DNA of 64,000 bases from Flavobacterium sp. I3-2 (lineage in GTDB: Bacteria; Bacteroidota; Bacteroidia; Flavobacteriales; Flavobacteriaceae), in the NCBI RefSeq assembly GCF_013389595.1, contig NZ_CP058306.1, positions 2,418,001 to 2,482,000 of the forward strand, in the 5' to 3' direction. The position numbers and the translations under genes are program-made. Each line of letters begins with the position of its first letter. Position 1 is the stretch's first letter. The notes beneath the pieces are model-generated. The model was not told the DNA's origin, ran no database searches, and saw only the letters and a list, made by a program, of their open reading frames with translations. This document shows, in pieces, positions 1-7,318 of this stretch.

Positions 1-1
1 T

Positions 2-421
2 GATCATGTTTATTTGATTGTTGAAGATAGAGGTGGGGAAGTTGATACTTATCTTAAGGCTAACAATAGTTTTGTTTTAGTAAATCAAATGCATTTTACT
101 AATGTTCTTGTAAATATTTTAGATAATGCTACAAAATATTCGCCCGATGCACCAAAGATTGAAGTTTCTACAGAAAACGCTAAAAACTTTATCTTAATCA
201 AAATTAAAGATCATGGTTCAGGAATGTCAAAAGCAGCATTGAAACGTGTTTTCGAAAAATTTTATCGTGAGCACACTGGCGATTTACATAATGTAAAAGG
301 TCATGGTTTAGGACTTTCATATGTAAAACAAATTATAGATGAGCATAACGGTCAAGTTTATGCAGAAAGTGAGAAAGGTAAAGGAAGTACCTTCACAATA
401 AAACTTCCAACAATAGAATAG
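2..421 (+). CDS. Sensor histidine kinase, C-terminal part (5' end outside window)
   Basis: This is the last 139 residues of a membrane sensor kinase; the reading frame is open to the left edge, so the sensor and dimerisation/phosphoacceptor parts lie outside the window. What remains is a HATPase_c ATP-binding domain. It has the N box (NILDNATKYSPD), the G1 box (DHGSGM), an F box (FEKFYR) and the G2 box (GHGLGLSYV), followed by the usual end GKGSTFTIKLP. The kinase would autophosphorylate a histidine and pass the phosphate to its partner regulator. The response-regulator gene begins 26 bases downstream on the same strand, so the two form a two-component operon. The layout resembles the RprX/RprY pair of Bacteroides, but the signal sensed cannot be told from this fragment. 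Confidence 0.93.
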   Translation, partial: DHVYLIVEDRGGEVDTYLKANNSFVLVNQMHFTNVLVNILDNATKYSPDAPKIEVSTENAKNFILIKIKDHGSGMSKAALKRVFEKFYREHTGDLHNVKGHGLGLSYVKQIIDEHNGQVYAESEKGKGSTFTIKLPTIE

Positions 422-447
422 AAACAACAACAAATTTATATATCTAA

Positions 448-1161
448 ATGGAAACATTAATTAACAAAAAAATTCTTCTTGTAGAAGACGATCCAAATTT
501 CGGAGCTATTTTAAAAGATTATTTAGTAATGAATGATTTTGATGTCACTCTTGCTAAAAATGGAATGGAAGGTTTTGAAAAATTTAAAAAAGATACTTTT
601 GATTTATGCATTTTAGACGTAATGATGCCTTATAAAGATGGATTTACGCTAGCTAGAGAGATTAGAGATAAGAATAAAGAAATTCCTATCGTTTTCTTAA
701 CAGCTAAAACAATGAAAGAAGATGTATTAAAAGGTTACAAAGTAGGAGCTGACGATTATCTAAACAAACCTTTTGATTCTGAAGTTTTATTGATGAAAAT
801 CAGAGCTATTATGCAAAGAAAAACGTCAGAAGTTAAATCTGATAATACGAAATTTGAATTCCAAATTGGAGCATTTCATTTGAATTCTAAGCTTCGTTTC
901 TTAACTTTCGAAAATGATGAGCCAATAAAATTATCTCCTAAAGAGAATGAATTATTAAAAATGTTAGCGCTTTACGAAAATGATTTAATGCCAAGAGAAG
1001 TTGCATTAACTAAAATTTGGAGAGACGATAATTATTTTACATCTCGTAGTATGGACGTTTATATTGCTAAATTACGTAAGTATTTGAAACAAGATGAAAA
1101 CGTTGAAATCTTAAACATTCACGGTGAAGGTTTTAGATTAGTAGTAAAAAATAAAGAATAG
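448..1161 (+). CDS. OmpR-family response regulator transcription factor
   Basis: A 237-residue cytoplasmic regulator. Residues 8-122 form a receiver domain with the acidic pair D14/D15, phosphoacceptor D57 (in LDVMMP), switch T85 and conserved K107 (NKPF). Residues about 136-232 form an OmpR/PhoB winged-helix DNA-binding domain; the block around SPKENELLKML and the end GEGFRLV are typical. Phosphorylation by the kinase encoded just upstream should activate DNA binding at target promoters. Length and architecture are normal. It resembles RprY of Bacteroidetes, but the target genes are unknown. A strong hairpin terminator follows directly, so this is the last gene of its transcript. Confidence 0.95.
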   Translation: METLINKKILLVEDDPNFGAILKDYLVMNDFDVTLAKNGMEGFEKFKKDTFDLCILDVMMPYKDGFTLAREIRDKNKEIPIVFLTAKTMKEDVLKGYKVGADDYLNKPFDSEVLLMKIRAIMQRKTSEVKSDNTKFEFQIGAFHLNSKLRFLTFENDEPIKLSPKENELLKMLALYENDLMPREVALTKIWRDDNYFTSRSMDVYIAKLRKYLKQDENVEILNIHGEGFRLVVKNKE

Positions 1162-1181
1162 TAATCTATTTTAAGTAAATA

Positions 1182-1219
1182 AAAAAATCCTCAATTTTTT
1201 AGAATCGAGGATTTTTTTA
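1182..1219. terminator. Bidirectional intrinsic terminator
   Basis: An A-rich arm with ATCCTC pairs with GAGGAT followed by a T run, giving about ten pairs around an AT-rich loop. A tract on one side and T tract on the other let it end both the regulator transcript (+) and the beta-propeller gene (-). Confidence 0.8.
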
Positions 1220-1233
1220 TGGTCTAGAATATT

Positions 1234-2481
1234 TTACCATTTCCAAATTTGCGGTTCGTCTTTCCAAAAGAATAATCTAAAAGTTTCATACAAATTACCA
1301 TTACCAATAGTATGTTTATCTCTAACAGGTTTATCTAAAATTATTTTATGTAAAGCTCCGCTATATGAACCAACCCATAAAATGGTTTCGTCATCAGAAA
1401 TTGTCATTCCAGAAATTGAAGAACCTAAATAATGTCTCCAGATTTTATTTCCGTTTCTATCAATTGCTTTGATGTAACCATAAGCATCACCAAGAATGTA
1501 ATAATCTTTTGTTGCTAAACCTGCATAAACGCGCATTTCTTCATCGATATTTGTAAAATCATCACTTTCTGAGTAAGCTTCGATTTGAGCTCCAACAAAT
1601 TTGTCCGAATTTATTCCAATAGTAATACCGTTATAAAAATGACAGGAATTCGTAATCAATTGACTGTCATCTTTTGCAAACAAACAAAAATGAGGATATT
1701 CTGATTGTGGGCCAATCGTTCCAATTTGATTTCCTTCTGAATCCAAAATTCGATGATTAAAATCTTGATCACCAACTACAATATATTTATTATCATGAGA
1801 AAGAGTTGCGTTTTCCATTGCAAGGTAAGATTCCCATTCATCATCGTTTTCATCAGGAACAGGATGAATCATCACTTCTGAATTTGTATTGATAATATAA
1901 ATTCCTTCTGAAGTTACAACTAAAACTTTGTTTCCATTATTAAAAGGAATTAGGTAAGAAATATCAATGTTTTTTAATTTATCTAACTTAAATTCATTGA
2001 TTTTTTCTCCTTCCCAACCACTTATAGTTGTGATTTTTTCTTTTGTGGCAATTGCAAAAATATTATGCAAGTTTGATTTTCCAAAAGCTAAAATATTTTC
2101 ATCTAAGGTAACAACTTTGTCATTATCTAAAATATAAGCTTGTCTTTTTTGGAAAGCAGAACCCGTTATAAATATGATTTTTTGATTGTCAATAAAATGT
2201 AATTGTTCAATACTTTGACCTTTTTCTTTTAAAATTGAAAAATAAGCTGTATCCGAAGGTGCAAATTGTTCTCTAAATGTGCTAACTGTATTATTTAAAT
2301 TGGCTTCTTTTAACAACTGTAAAATGTTTTCAGATAAATGTTCTCGTAAATCTTGTGGATCATCTCCCTTCCAATTTTCCCAACCATTTTTCTCGCCAAA
2401 TTCGACCATTTCGTTGATTTCTCGAGCGTACTTTTCACCTTTTTCATTCCATTCTTTTTGAATGCTTTCTATTGAATTCAT
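1234..2481 (-). CDS. Beta-propeller (WD40/PQQ-like) protein of unknown function
   Basis: A 415-residue protein without signal peptide or membrane segment, so probably cytoplasmic. The N-terminal 80 residues are charged and helical (MNSIESIQKEWNEKGEKYAR). The rest consists of repeated beta-rich units that read like propeller blades: ILDSEGNQIGTIGP, AIDRNGNKIWRHYLG and SDDETILWVGSYSGALHKI are typical of WD40 or PQQ-type repeats. Such proteins usually act as binding scaffolds. It is the last minus-strand gene of the accessory block. A hairpin lies between it and the DoxX gene upstream, so it may have its own promoter. No catalytic motif was seen and the specific role is unknown. Confidence 0.7.
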   Translation of the reverse strand: MNSIESIQKEWNEKGEKYAREINEMVEFGEKNGWENWKGDDPQDLREHLSENILQLLKEANLNNTVSTFREQFAPSDTAYFSILKEKGQSIEQLHFIDNQKIIFITGSAFQKRQAYILDNDKVVTLDENILAFGKSNLHNIFAIATKEKITTISGWEGEKINEFKLDKLKNIDISYLIPFNNGNKVLVVTSEGIYIINTNSEVMIHPVPDENDDEWESYLAMENATLSHDNKYIVVGDQDFNHRILDSEGNQIGTIGPQSEYPHFCLFAKDDSQLITNSCHFYNGITIGINSDKFVGAQIEAYSESDDFTNIDEEMRVYAGLATKDYYILGDAYGYIKAIDRNGNKIWRHYLGSSISGMTISDDETILWVGSYSGALHKIILDKPVRDKHTIGNGNLYETFRLFFWKDEPQIWKW

Positions 2482-2538
2482 AAATATAAATTATTGGTTT
2501 TTATAACTTTCAATTTACGAAAAGGAAATTTAAGTTCA

Positions 2539-2580
2539 AAAAATATCCAAACTTAAAAAATTTGAGTTTGGATATTTTTT
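2539..2580 (-). terminator. Intrinsic terminator after the DoxX-family gene
   Basis: Near-perfect hairpin: AAAAAATATCCAAACT pairs with AGTTTGGATATTTTTT around an AT-rich loop. It lies just past the stop of the DoxX gene and separates that gene from the propeller gene. Confidence 0.8.
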
Positions 2581-2583
2581 GAT

Positions 2584-3600
2584 TTATTGTTTAGAATTTA
2601 TTTTCTCAGTCCATTCAATTCCGCTGATATCAATTAATTTTATCGATTGAATTTGTTTAATTTCTGTTTCAGAAAGTTCAATAAATAAATCTGCTTTTGC
2701 ACCAAGCGGTAAAACTAAACTGTGTTTTCCTGGTTTAATTTTTGAAACGTAATGATTTGAAATATGTTGAATCGGAAATTTTGATAAATCATTTTGGTTT
2801 AATTCCTTGATGATTCTATTTTGATCATCTAAAAGTTGTATTCCGATCAAGAATGATCCATAAACATCTGCGCCTTCAACTCTGAATAATTGAAAATTTA
2901 ATTTTGAATTTTCGATATACACATTTGAAATTTCAACCTTTGGTTTAACAGATTTATTGTGAAGTTTTCCAAAAACACCTCCATGAAAATATTGATTGGT
3001 GTAAAGCGTTAATCCAATTATTCCGATGGAAATAATCAAAACAAAACGATTGATTTTGTTGATAGGTAAATTACCTGATGCTAAAATTGAAAACCATTTT
3101 TTGTTTGAAAAGCTGAATTTTTTATTGATTAAATATTGATCTAATGAATATTTTCCACTTCCTGATAGAAAGATTGCAAAACCACCTGCAATTCCTAAAA
3201 CTCCAATTTGCCATTCATCTAAGCAGGTTGTTCCCAGCCAACCAGAACCTAATAATATTCCGGATGCGAGCATCATAACACCAATGCTCATTAAACGTGT
3301 GAATAATCCTAAAATTATAAATAATCCTACAATGGCTTCGATGATGGTAAACGAAATCATTGAATAGAGTAAAGCATCTGGATTTGAAACTAGATATTCA
3401 ATTATTGGTTTTATGCCTAACGCATTGGGAAGAAAATGATTGAATTTTTCTCCGATATAACCAGCTTCGTCAGGAATTAGTTTGTTTTCTAAAATTAAAC
3501 GGCGCCAAAATGCAGAAAAATAGGTCCAGCCGATTACCCAACGTAATGCCAAAGTATAAAGACCAGCTTTTGTAGCAGGATTTTCAATGTTGTATTTCAT
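2584..3600 (-). CDS. DoxD/DoxA-like membrane protein (TQO small-subunit family)
   Basis: A 338-residue membrane protein. Residues 1-165 match the DoxD part of thiosulfate:quinone oxidoreductase: an amphipathic start, RWVIGWTYFSAFWRR, then several hydrophobic helices with the glycine-rich LLGSGWLGTTCLDEWQIG segment. A further transmembrane helix near 185-205 leads into a beta-rich 130-residue periplasmic part that resembles DoxA (VEGADVYGSFLIGIQLLD). In archaea DoxD and DoxA are separate subunits that oxidise thiosulfate and reduce quinone; fused forms occur in Bacteroidetes. Thiosulfate oxidation is not proven here, because many DoxX-like proteins have other redox roles. A small exported protein gene ends 38 bases upstream and is likely co-transcribed. 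Confidence 0.8.
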   Translation of the reverse strand: MKYNIENPATKAGLYTLALRWVIGWTYFSAFWRRLILENKLIPDEAGYIGEKFNHFLPNALGIKPIIEYLVSNPDALLYSMISFTIIEAIVGLFIILGLFTRLMSIGVMMLASGILLGSGWLGTTCLDEWQIGVLGIAGGFAIFLSGSGKYSLDQYLINKKFSFSNKKWFSILASGNLPINKINRFVLIISIGIIGLTLYTNQYFHGGVFGKLHNKSVKPKVEISNVYIENSKLNFQLFRVEGADVYGSFLIGIQLLDDQNRIIKELNQNDLSKFPIQHISNHYVSKIKPGKHSLVLPLGAKADLFIELSETEIKQIQSIKLIDISGIEWTEKINSKQ

Positions 3601-3638
3601 TTTAAATTATTTAATGTTAAAAATTATGTTACTCAATT

Positions 3639-4025
3639 CTAAGAATAAGCAACAGCAATCTTTAAACGCTTAAATAAAATGTACTTTGGTGGGCTATTTC
3701 CAGAAAATTCGAAATGATTTTCTGATGAAATTTTGTTTTCAATTTGTATGAATTTTGTTTTTGAAAAATTTTCATACAAACTGAATTTCTCTATCGTTTT
3801 TTTCTGAACGATTTGATTTTGATGTGAAGTTAAATCAGAATATGTACACGAATTAACATTATTTAAAACCTTTGGATTTGAAATTGGTTTTGAATAAATA
3901 GTTTGAATACTATCTGCTAAAAATCCTTTTACAGAACAGGGAATGAAAGTAAAAACAATCAAACAAAAAAAAGCGACGTGCTTTATATGTTTTAGATTTG
4001 ATTGTATTTTCATTTTTAAGTCCAT
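3639..4025 (-). CDS. Small exported or membrane-anchored hypothetical protein
   Basis: A 128-residue protein. Residues 15-38 form a hydrophobic stretch (HVAFFCLIVFTFIPCSV) that could be a signal peptide or single membrane anchor; a cysteine lies within it but the context is a poor lipobox. The rest is polar and S/N/K-rich and ends with a basic, conserved-looking SPPKYILFKRLKIAVAYS. A second in-frame ATG 12 bases downstream (4013) is also possible as start. It lies between KptA and the DoxD/DoxA gene with gaps of 35 and 38 bases and no terminator, so it is probably in one transcript with them. No family with known function was recognised. Confidence 0.55.
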   Translation of the reverse strand: MDLKMKIQSNLKHIKHVAFFCLIVFTFIPCSVKGFLADSIQTIYSKPISNPKVLNNVNSCTYSDLTSHQNQIVQKKTIEKFSLYENFSKTKFIQIENKISSENHFEFSGNSPPKYILFKRLKIAVAYS

Positions 4026-4060
4026 CTTTTGATTTTGATAAAGATAAGTGTTTTTATAAA

Positions 4061-4909
4061 TTATTCAAAATTATAATAATATTGTTGGTCTTTGTACAAT
4101 CCATTTTCTAACCAATCTTCAAATGATTTGTAGGTATCAAAACTTGGATAACCTTTAATTTCTTGTGCTTTATTTGTATATGTCAAATGAACCATATAAT
4201 GCTTTCCGGTTTTGTTATCTCTAAATAAAGTATCGTCACAAGTGCCAGTTGTCCAAACTAATTCTAAATCATTTAAATGAAAATATAATTTATGTAAAAT
4301 TCTGTTCCCAATTTCTCTTTTTAATTCGTTTATATAATGATTATTTTCGTCCTTTGTTGAACACCAAGGTTCGAAGTTGAGATATTGAGGTGGAATTTTT
4401 TTCGTAAGCCAAACATTTTCACTGGTTTTATAAAATTTAAATCCGGCTTTTAAAAGTTCTTCGGTATCAATTTCGATTATAAAAGGTTTTCCATGTCTTT
4501 TGGCAACTTTGGTAGCCATTTCAAGAGTTTCGGACAAATGAACGTATTGTCTGTTCATGGTTAAAATGCCATTTTGGATTATACTCGATAATGAAGTAAC
4601 GGCTGTTCCGTGATATAAGATTTCTGGCGGAATTTCTTCAGTTTCATTTAGAATAACAGAAAACGAATGTCCGTGCGTTGCTCTAATTTTATGTGTTTCT
4701 AAATCGATTTCCCATCGTATTTTATCAAAAGATTGATTCAATTCTAGTAATTGATTGGTGTTTATTTCGATATTGTTTTGATTTAAAGCTTTTAAAACAT
4801 CATTAATTTCTGCCCAACCAAATGCATCAACAGAAATGTTTGCATCTTCAGGATTGTGACGTAACCAATAACTGATTAATTTACTCGTTTTTTCTTGGGT
4901 TGATTTCAA
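4061..4909 (-). CDS. kptA: RNA 2'-phosphotransferase (KptA/Tpt1 family) with C-terminal extension
   Basis: KptA/Tpt1 enzymes remove a 2'-phosphate from RNA using NAD+, forming ADP-ribose 1'',2''-cyclic phosphate. The N-terminal 185 residues show the family pattern: the start KLISYWLRHNPEDANIS, the winged-helix core with GWAEINDVL, RATHGHSF, the NAD+-binding LYHGT, then VHLSET, AKRHGKP and NVWLTKKIPP. Typical bacterial KptA ends there. This protein runs about 95 residues further, with a block around ELVWTTGTCDDTLFRD, GKHYMVHLTYT and YKSFEDWLENGL that does not belong to the phosphotransferase; its family was not identified. Bacteria lack the tRNA-splicing pathway that needs Tpt1, so the substrate is unclear. 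The gene follows a hairpin that ends the upstream operon. Confidence 0.9.
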   Translation of the reverse strand: MKSTQEKTSKLISYWLRHNPEDANISVDAFGWAEINDVLKALNQNNIEINTNQLLELNQSFDKIRWEIDLETHKIRATHGHSFSVILNETEEIPPEILYHGTAVTSLSSIIQNGILTMNRQYVHLSETLEMATKVAKRHGKPFIIEIDTEELLKAGFKFYKTSENVWLTKKIPPQYLNFEPWCSTKDENNHYINELKREIGNRILHKLYFHLNDLELVWTTGTCDDTLFRDNKTGKHYMVHLTYTNKAQEIKGYPSFDTYKSFEDWLENGLYKDQQYYYNFE

Positions 4910-4928
4910 TATTATTTAAAATTTAAAA

Positions 4929-4970
4929 TAAAGCGAAACCAAATTTTATAAAAATATTGATTTCGCTTTA
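4929..4970 (-). terminator. Probable terminator after the SDH/ClpP-like gene
   Basis: TAAAGCGAAA pairs perfectly with TTTCGCTTTA across a 22-base AT-rich loop. It sits between the stop of the ClpP-fold gene and the kptA start, dividing the minus-strand block into separate transcripts. The long loop and short T tract make it weaker than others in this window. Confidence 0.5.
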
Positions 4971-4983
4971 TAGATTATAGAAG

Positions 4984-5994
4984 TTATCCTACATAGAAAC
5001 TTTTCTCTGTAATTTCATTATTTTCAAGTTCCATTTTTCTCCAACTACTTTCGTCGTTCATTGGAACCCAACGTCTTTCTTCAGTTCGGTAATGCCAATC
5101 TTTATCTTTTTGATAAAACAATTTTGCATTTGCACCTTCAATTATTTTTAGAATTTCGTTGTCATGATAATTAACTTCATCATAATCTGTATAAGCAAGT
5201 TGCGCCATTTCAGAGTACAATTGATTCAATTCGAATAATTTTGTATTAACCTCATCAGGTAATTCTTGTGCGTTCAATCCAATTTTTTGAGCTTCGACAA
5301 TCGTAATTGGATAAGAATGCGATGGATATTCTGCATTTAACGTATTACTAATTCGTTCTGCTTCGTTGATATCTTTCATGTGATATGAAAGAATATCTGT
5401 AGTTAATTTGATTGACAGCGACGTTGCTCGGTCAACAGAACCGATTACCAAAGGATGAATGTGATTATAAATTACAGAAAACGGATTGGTATCGTTTTCA
5501 TTTTTGTTCGAATCCCAAAGGTTTAAAACACGACTCAATTCATTTTGGCTTACGCTAACTCTATTGTTGAAATTATCTAATGGTGATAAATGATGCGTAA
5601 TCGAAGTGTCAATTGCAGTCAAATATGCTAATGGTCCCATTTTGATAGAATCTGCTCCAAGTGCCAACATTGTTGCAGCAGAAGCACAATCTAAAGGGAT
5701 AAATGCCACAATTTCTTTGTAGTATTTTCTTAGTAAGTTTACGATTCTTAAAGAAGCTTCGCCTGAACCTCCGCTACTTTTGATAAATAGATAAAGTTTA
5801 TCTCTTTTACGATTGTTTTTTAGAATTTCGTAAAATGCGATAACATCATCTCGAACGATTGAACTGTTAACTGAAATCCAATAACTGATAAAATCTCCAT
5901 CAATCATTTCTGAAATAGAGTTAATTACAGATTGCGTTTCGTTAAATAATTTTGGAGGTGTTTTGATTTCCACCTTTTCGTTTTGTTTTTCCAT
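4984..5994 (-). CDS. ClpP/crotonase-fold serine protease homologue (SDH-like)
   Basis: A 336-residue protein without signal peptide. Residues 55-125 show the ClpP/SppA fold: KLYLFIKSSGGSGEASLRIVN is the glycine-rich oxyanion segment, and CASAATMLALGADSIKMGPLAYLTAID carries the likely nucleophilic serine of the S-A-A-T motif. This arrangement matches the serine dehydrogenase proteinase (SDH/SppA-related) family better than true ClpP. The later YPSHSYPITIVEAQKIGL segment is also characteristic of that family. The C-terminal 70 residues (YRTEERRWVPMNDESSWRK) are an extension of unknown role. It is the last gene of a run of five (9777 to 4984) with gaps of 9 to 56 bases and a hairpin behind it. 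The substrate is unknown. Confidence 0.75.
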   Translation of the reverse strand: MEKQNEKVEIKTPPKLFNETQSVINSISEMIDGDFISYWISVNSSIVRDDVIAFYEILKNNRKRDKLYLFIKSSGGSGEASLRIVNLLRKYYKEIVAFIPLDCASAATMLALGADSIKMGPLAYLTAIDTSITHHLSPLDNFNNRVSVSQNELSRVLNLWDSNKNENDTNPFSVIYNHIHPLVIGSVDRATSLSIKLTTDILSYHMKDINEAERISNTLNAEYPSHSYPITIVEAQKIGLNAQELPDEVNTKLFELNQLYSEMAQLAYTDYDEVNYHDNEILKIIEGANAKLFYQKDKDWHYRTEERRWVPMNDESSWRKMELENNEITEKSFYVG

Positions 5995-6050
5995 TTGTTT
6001 TTTTATTAAGGATTGGTTTGATATTCGTTATGAATATACAAAAAATCTGA

Positions 6051-6911
6051 TTATTTACTTTTAAGTTCACATATTTCTTCTACAAGTTTTTTGTATTTAG
6101 AATGTAACTTTTCTCCGCTATAAATTTCACGATTCATTGTTCGCTCTAAGCTATCATAATTTATCTCAGGATTTGTTTTAAAAACTGCATCTCTGATTTC
6201 GGATTCATCTTCGTTTTCATGATTTTCAGAATATGCTTCATCAGCAACATATAACAAACCTTCGGCCCAAGTATCTCCAATATTAAAACTATATTTTCCG
6301 TTTACAAAGGCTTGAATATCTTTTGAGATTTCACTGAAAAAATCTTTACCTTTCAAAATCAACCAACATCTAAAATAAATAAATCCATCATCAGAAAGAT
6401 AATCATCAAAAATATAAATCTCATTTTCTTTTTTGAAATCGCATTCTAGAATGATTGAAAGTTCTGCAATTTCTGCTGTATAAAGTTGACTAAGTTTTTC
6501 TTGAAGTGTTTTCTCAAATAGTATTAATCGTTCTTTTCCGAATTTTGAGAGATAATTTGTAAGGTTTTCTAAATGCTCATCTACATCATATTCATTCCAT
6601 TTTGCATTTTTCTTTTTATTTGATTTTTCGATGGCATCCCAAAAATAAATTTCGGATTTTTCTTCTTGTGAAAGTTCTATTTTATCTGGAATTTCATCTG
6701 TTTCATTTAATTCAAAATATCCTTTACCTATTTTTTGTTTGATTAATTTTTCAGATTCTTCACTACATTTTTTAGATGTTTCAAATTCTTTGATTGTTTC
6801 TCGTCCTTTGGTACCTGTTTTTCCGAAAGTTATTTTCTGTATTTTTCCTTCGTATTCAATGTTCCAAAATTTATTGGAAAGTTCCGATTGATTAATAAAA
6901 TTTCTTTTCAT
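6051..6911 (-). CDS. WGR domain and DUF4240 protein
   Basis: A 286-residue cytoplasmic protein with two parts. Residues 1-70 resemble a WGR domain (FWNIEYEGKIQKITFGKTGTKGRETIKEF), the nucleic-acid-associated fold first known from PARPs and also found in bacterial MolR-like proteins; here the core is FGKTGTKG. Residues 95-280 match DUF4240 (FWDAIEKSN, then IFDDYLSDDGFIYFRCWLILKG and YVADEAYSE), a domain of unknown function. The region between is charged. It is cotranscribed with the small gene 8 bases upstream and the SDH-like gene 56 bases downstream. WGR suggests contact with nucleic acid or ADP-ribosylation machinery, but no enzymatic motif was seen. Confidence 0.72.
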   Translation of the reverse strand: MKRNFINQSELSNKFWNIEYEGKIQKITFGKTGTKGRETIKEFETSKKCSEESEKLIKQKIGKGYFELNETDEIPDKIELSQEEKSEIYFWDAIEKSNKKKNAKWNEYDVDEHLENLTNYLSKFGKERLILFEKTLQEKLSQLYTAEIAELSIILECDFKKENEIYIFDDYLSDDGFIYFRCWLILKGKDFFSEISKDIQAFVNGKYSFNIGDTWAEGLLYVADEAYSENHENEDESEIRDAVFKTNPEINYDSLERTMNREIYSGEKLHSKYKKLVEEICELKSK

Positions 6912-6919
6912 GTTTTTTT

Positions 6920-7309
6920 TTAATTTTTATTGATGATTTCATCAATTGAGTGAACAATGTCTTTTACAAGAATTGTAAAATATCCTGCCTTGTTTTCCTC
7001 AAAAGCTGCTTTCCATTGTAAATAACCACTTTCGAAATCTGGTAATTCCATTTGATTATTCTTTAAAGTAGTAACACTTTTAATCAAACTTTCTTCTGAA
7101 ATAGGAATATGTCCGATTACTTCATTCAAATCGCCTGTTTTATTATTTTTGATTTTTAATCCAAAAATTGCAATATGTATGATGTTGTTTTCAGCTTTAT
7201 CAATTTTTAAAATTTGTAGCGTTGAATTTTCTTCATTGCTTCTTGTTTCATAATTCCAAATTTGGCCTACAAGAAAGTTGTTTGAAGAAGAATTTTTTGA
7301 GTTTTCCAT
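6920..7309 (-). CDS. Conserved hypothetical cytoplasmic protein
   Basis: A 129-residue protein, no signal peptide or membrane helix. The recognisable features are VGQIWNYETRSNEENSTLQILKID near residue 14 and IHIAIFGLKI near residue 47, a pattern common to short uncharacterised bacterial proteins. It also contains the tract GYLQWKAAFEENKAGYFT. The gene lies between the lipoprotein gene and the WGR-DUF4240 gene with gaps of 9 and 8 bases, so it is part of the same transcript. The function is unknown; its size and composition would suit an immunity-like or accessory protein, but nothing proves that. Confidence 0.6.
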   Translation of the reverse strand: MENSKNSSSNNFLVGQIWNYETRSNEENSTLQILKIDKAENNIIHIAIFGLKIKNNKTGDLNEVIGHIPISEESLIKSVTTLKNNQMELPDFESGYLQWKAAFEENKAGYFTILVKDIVHSIDEIINKN

Positions 7310-7318
7310 TTTTTTTGT

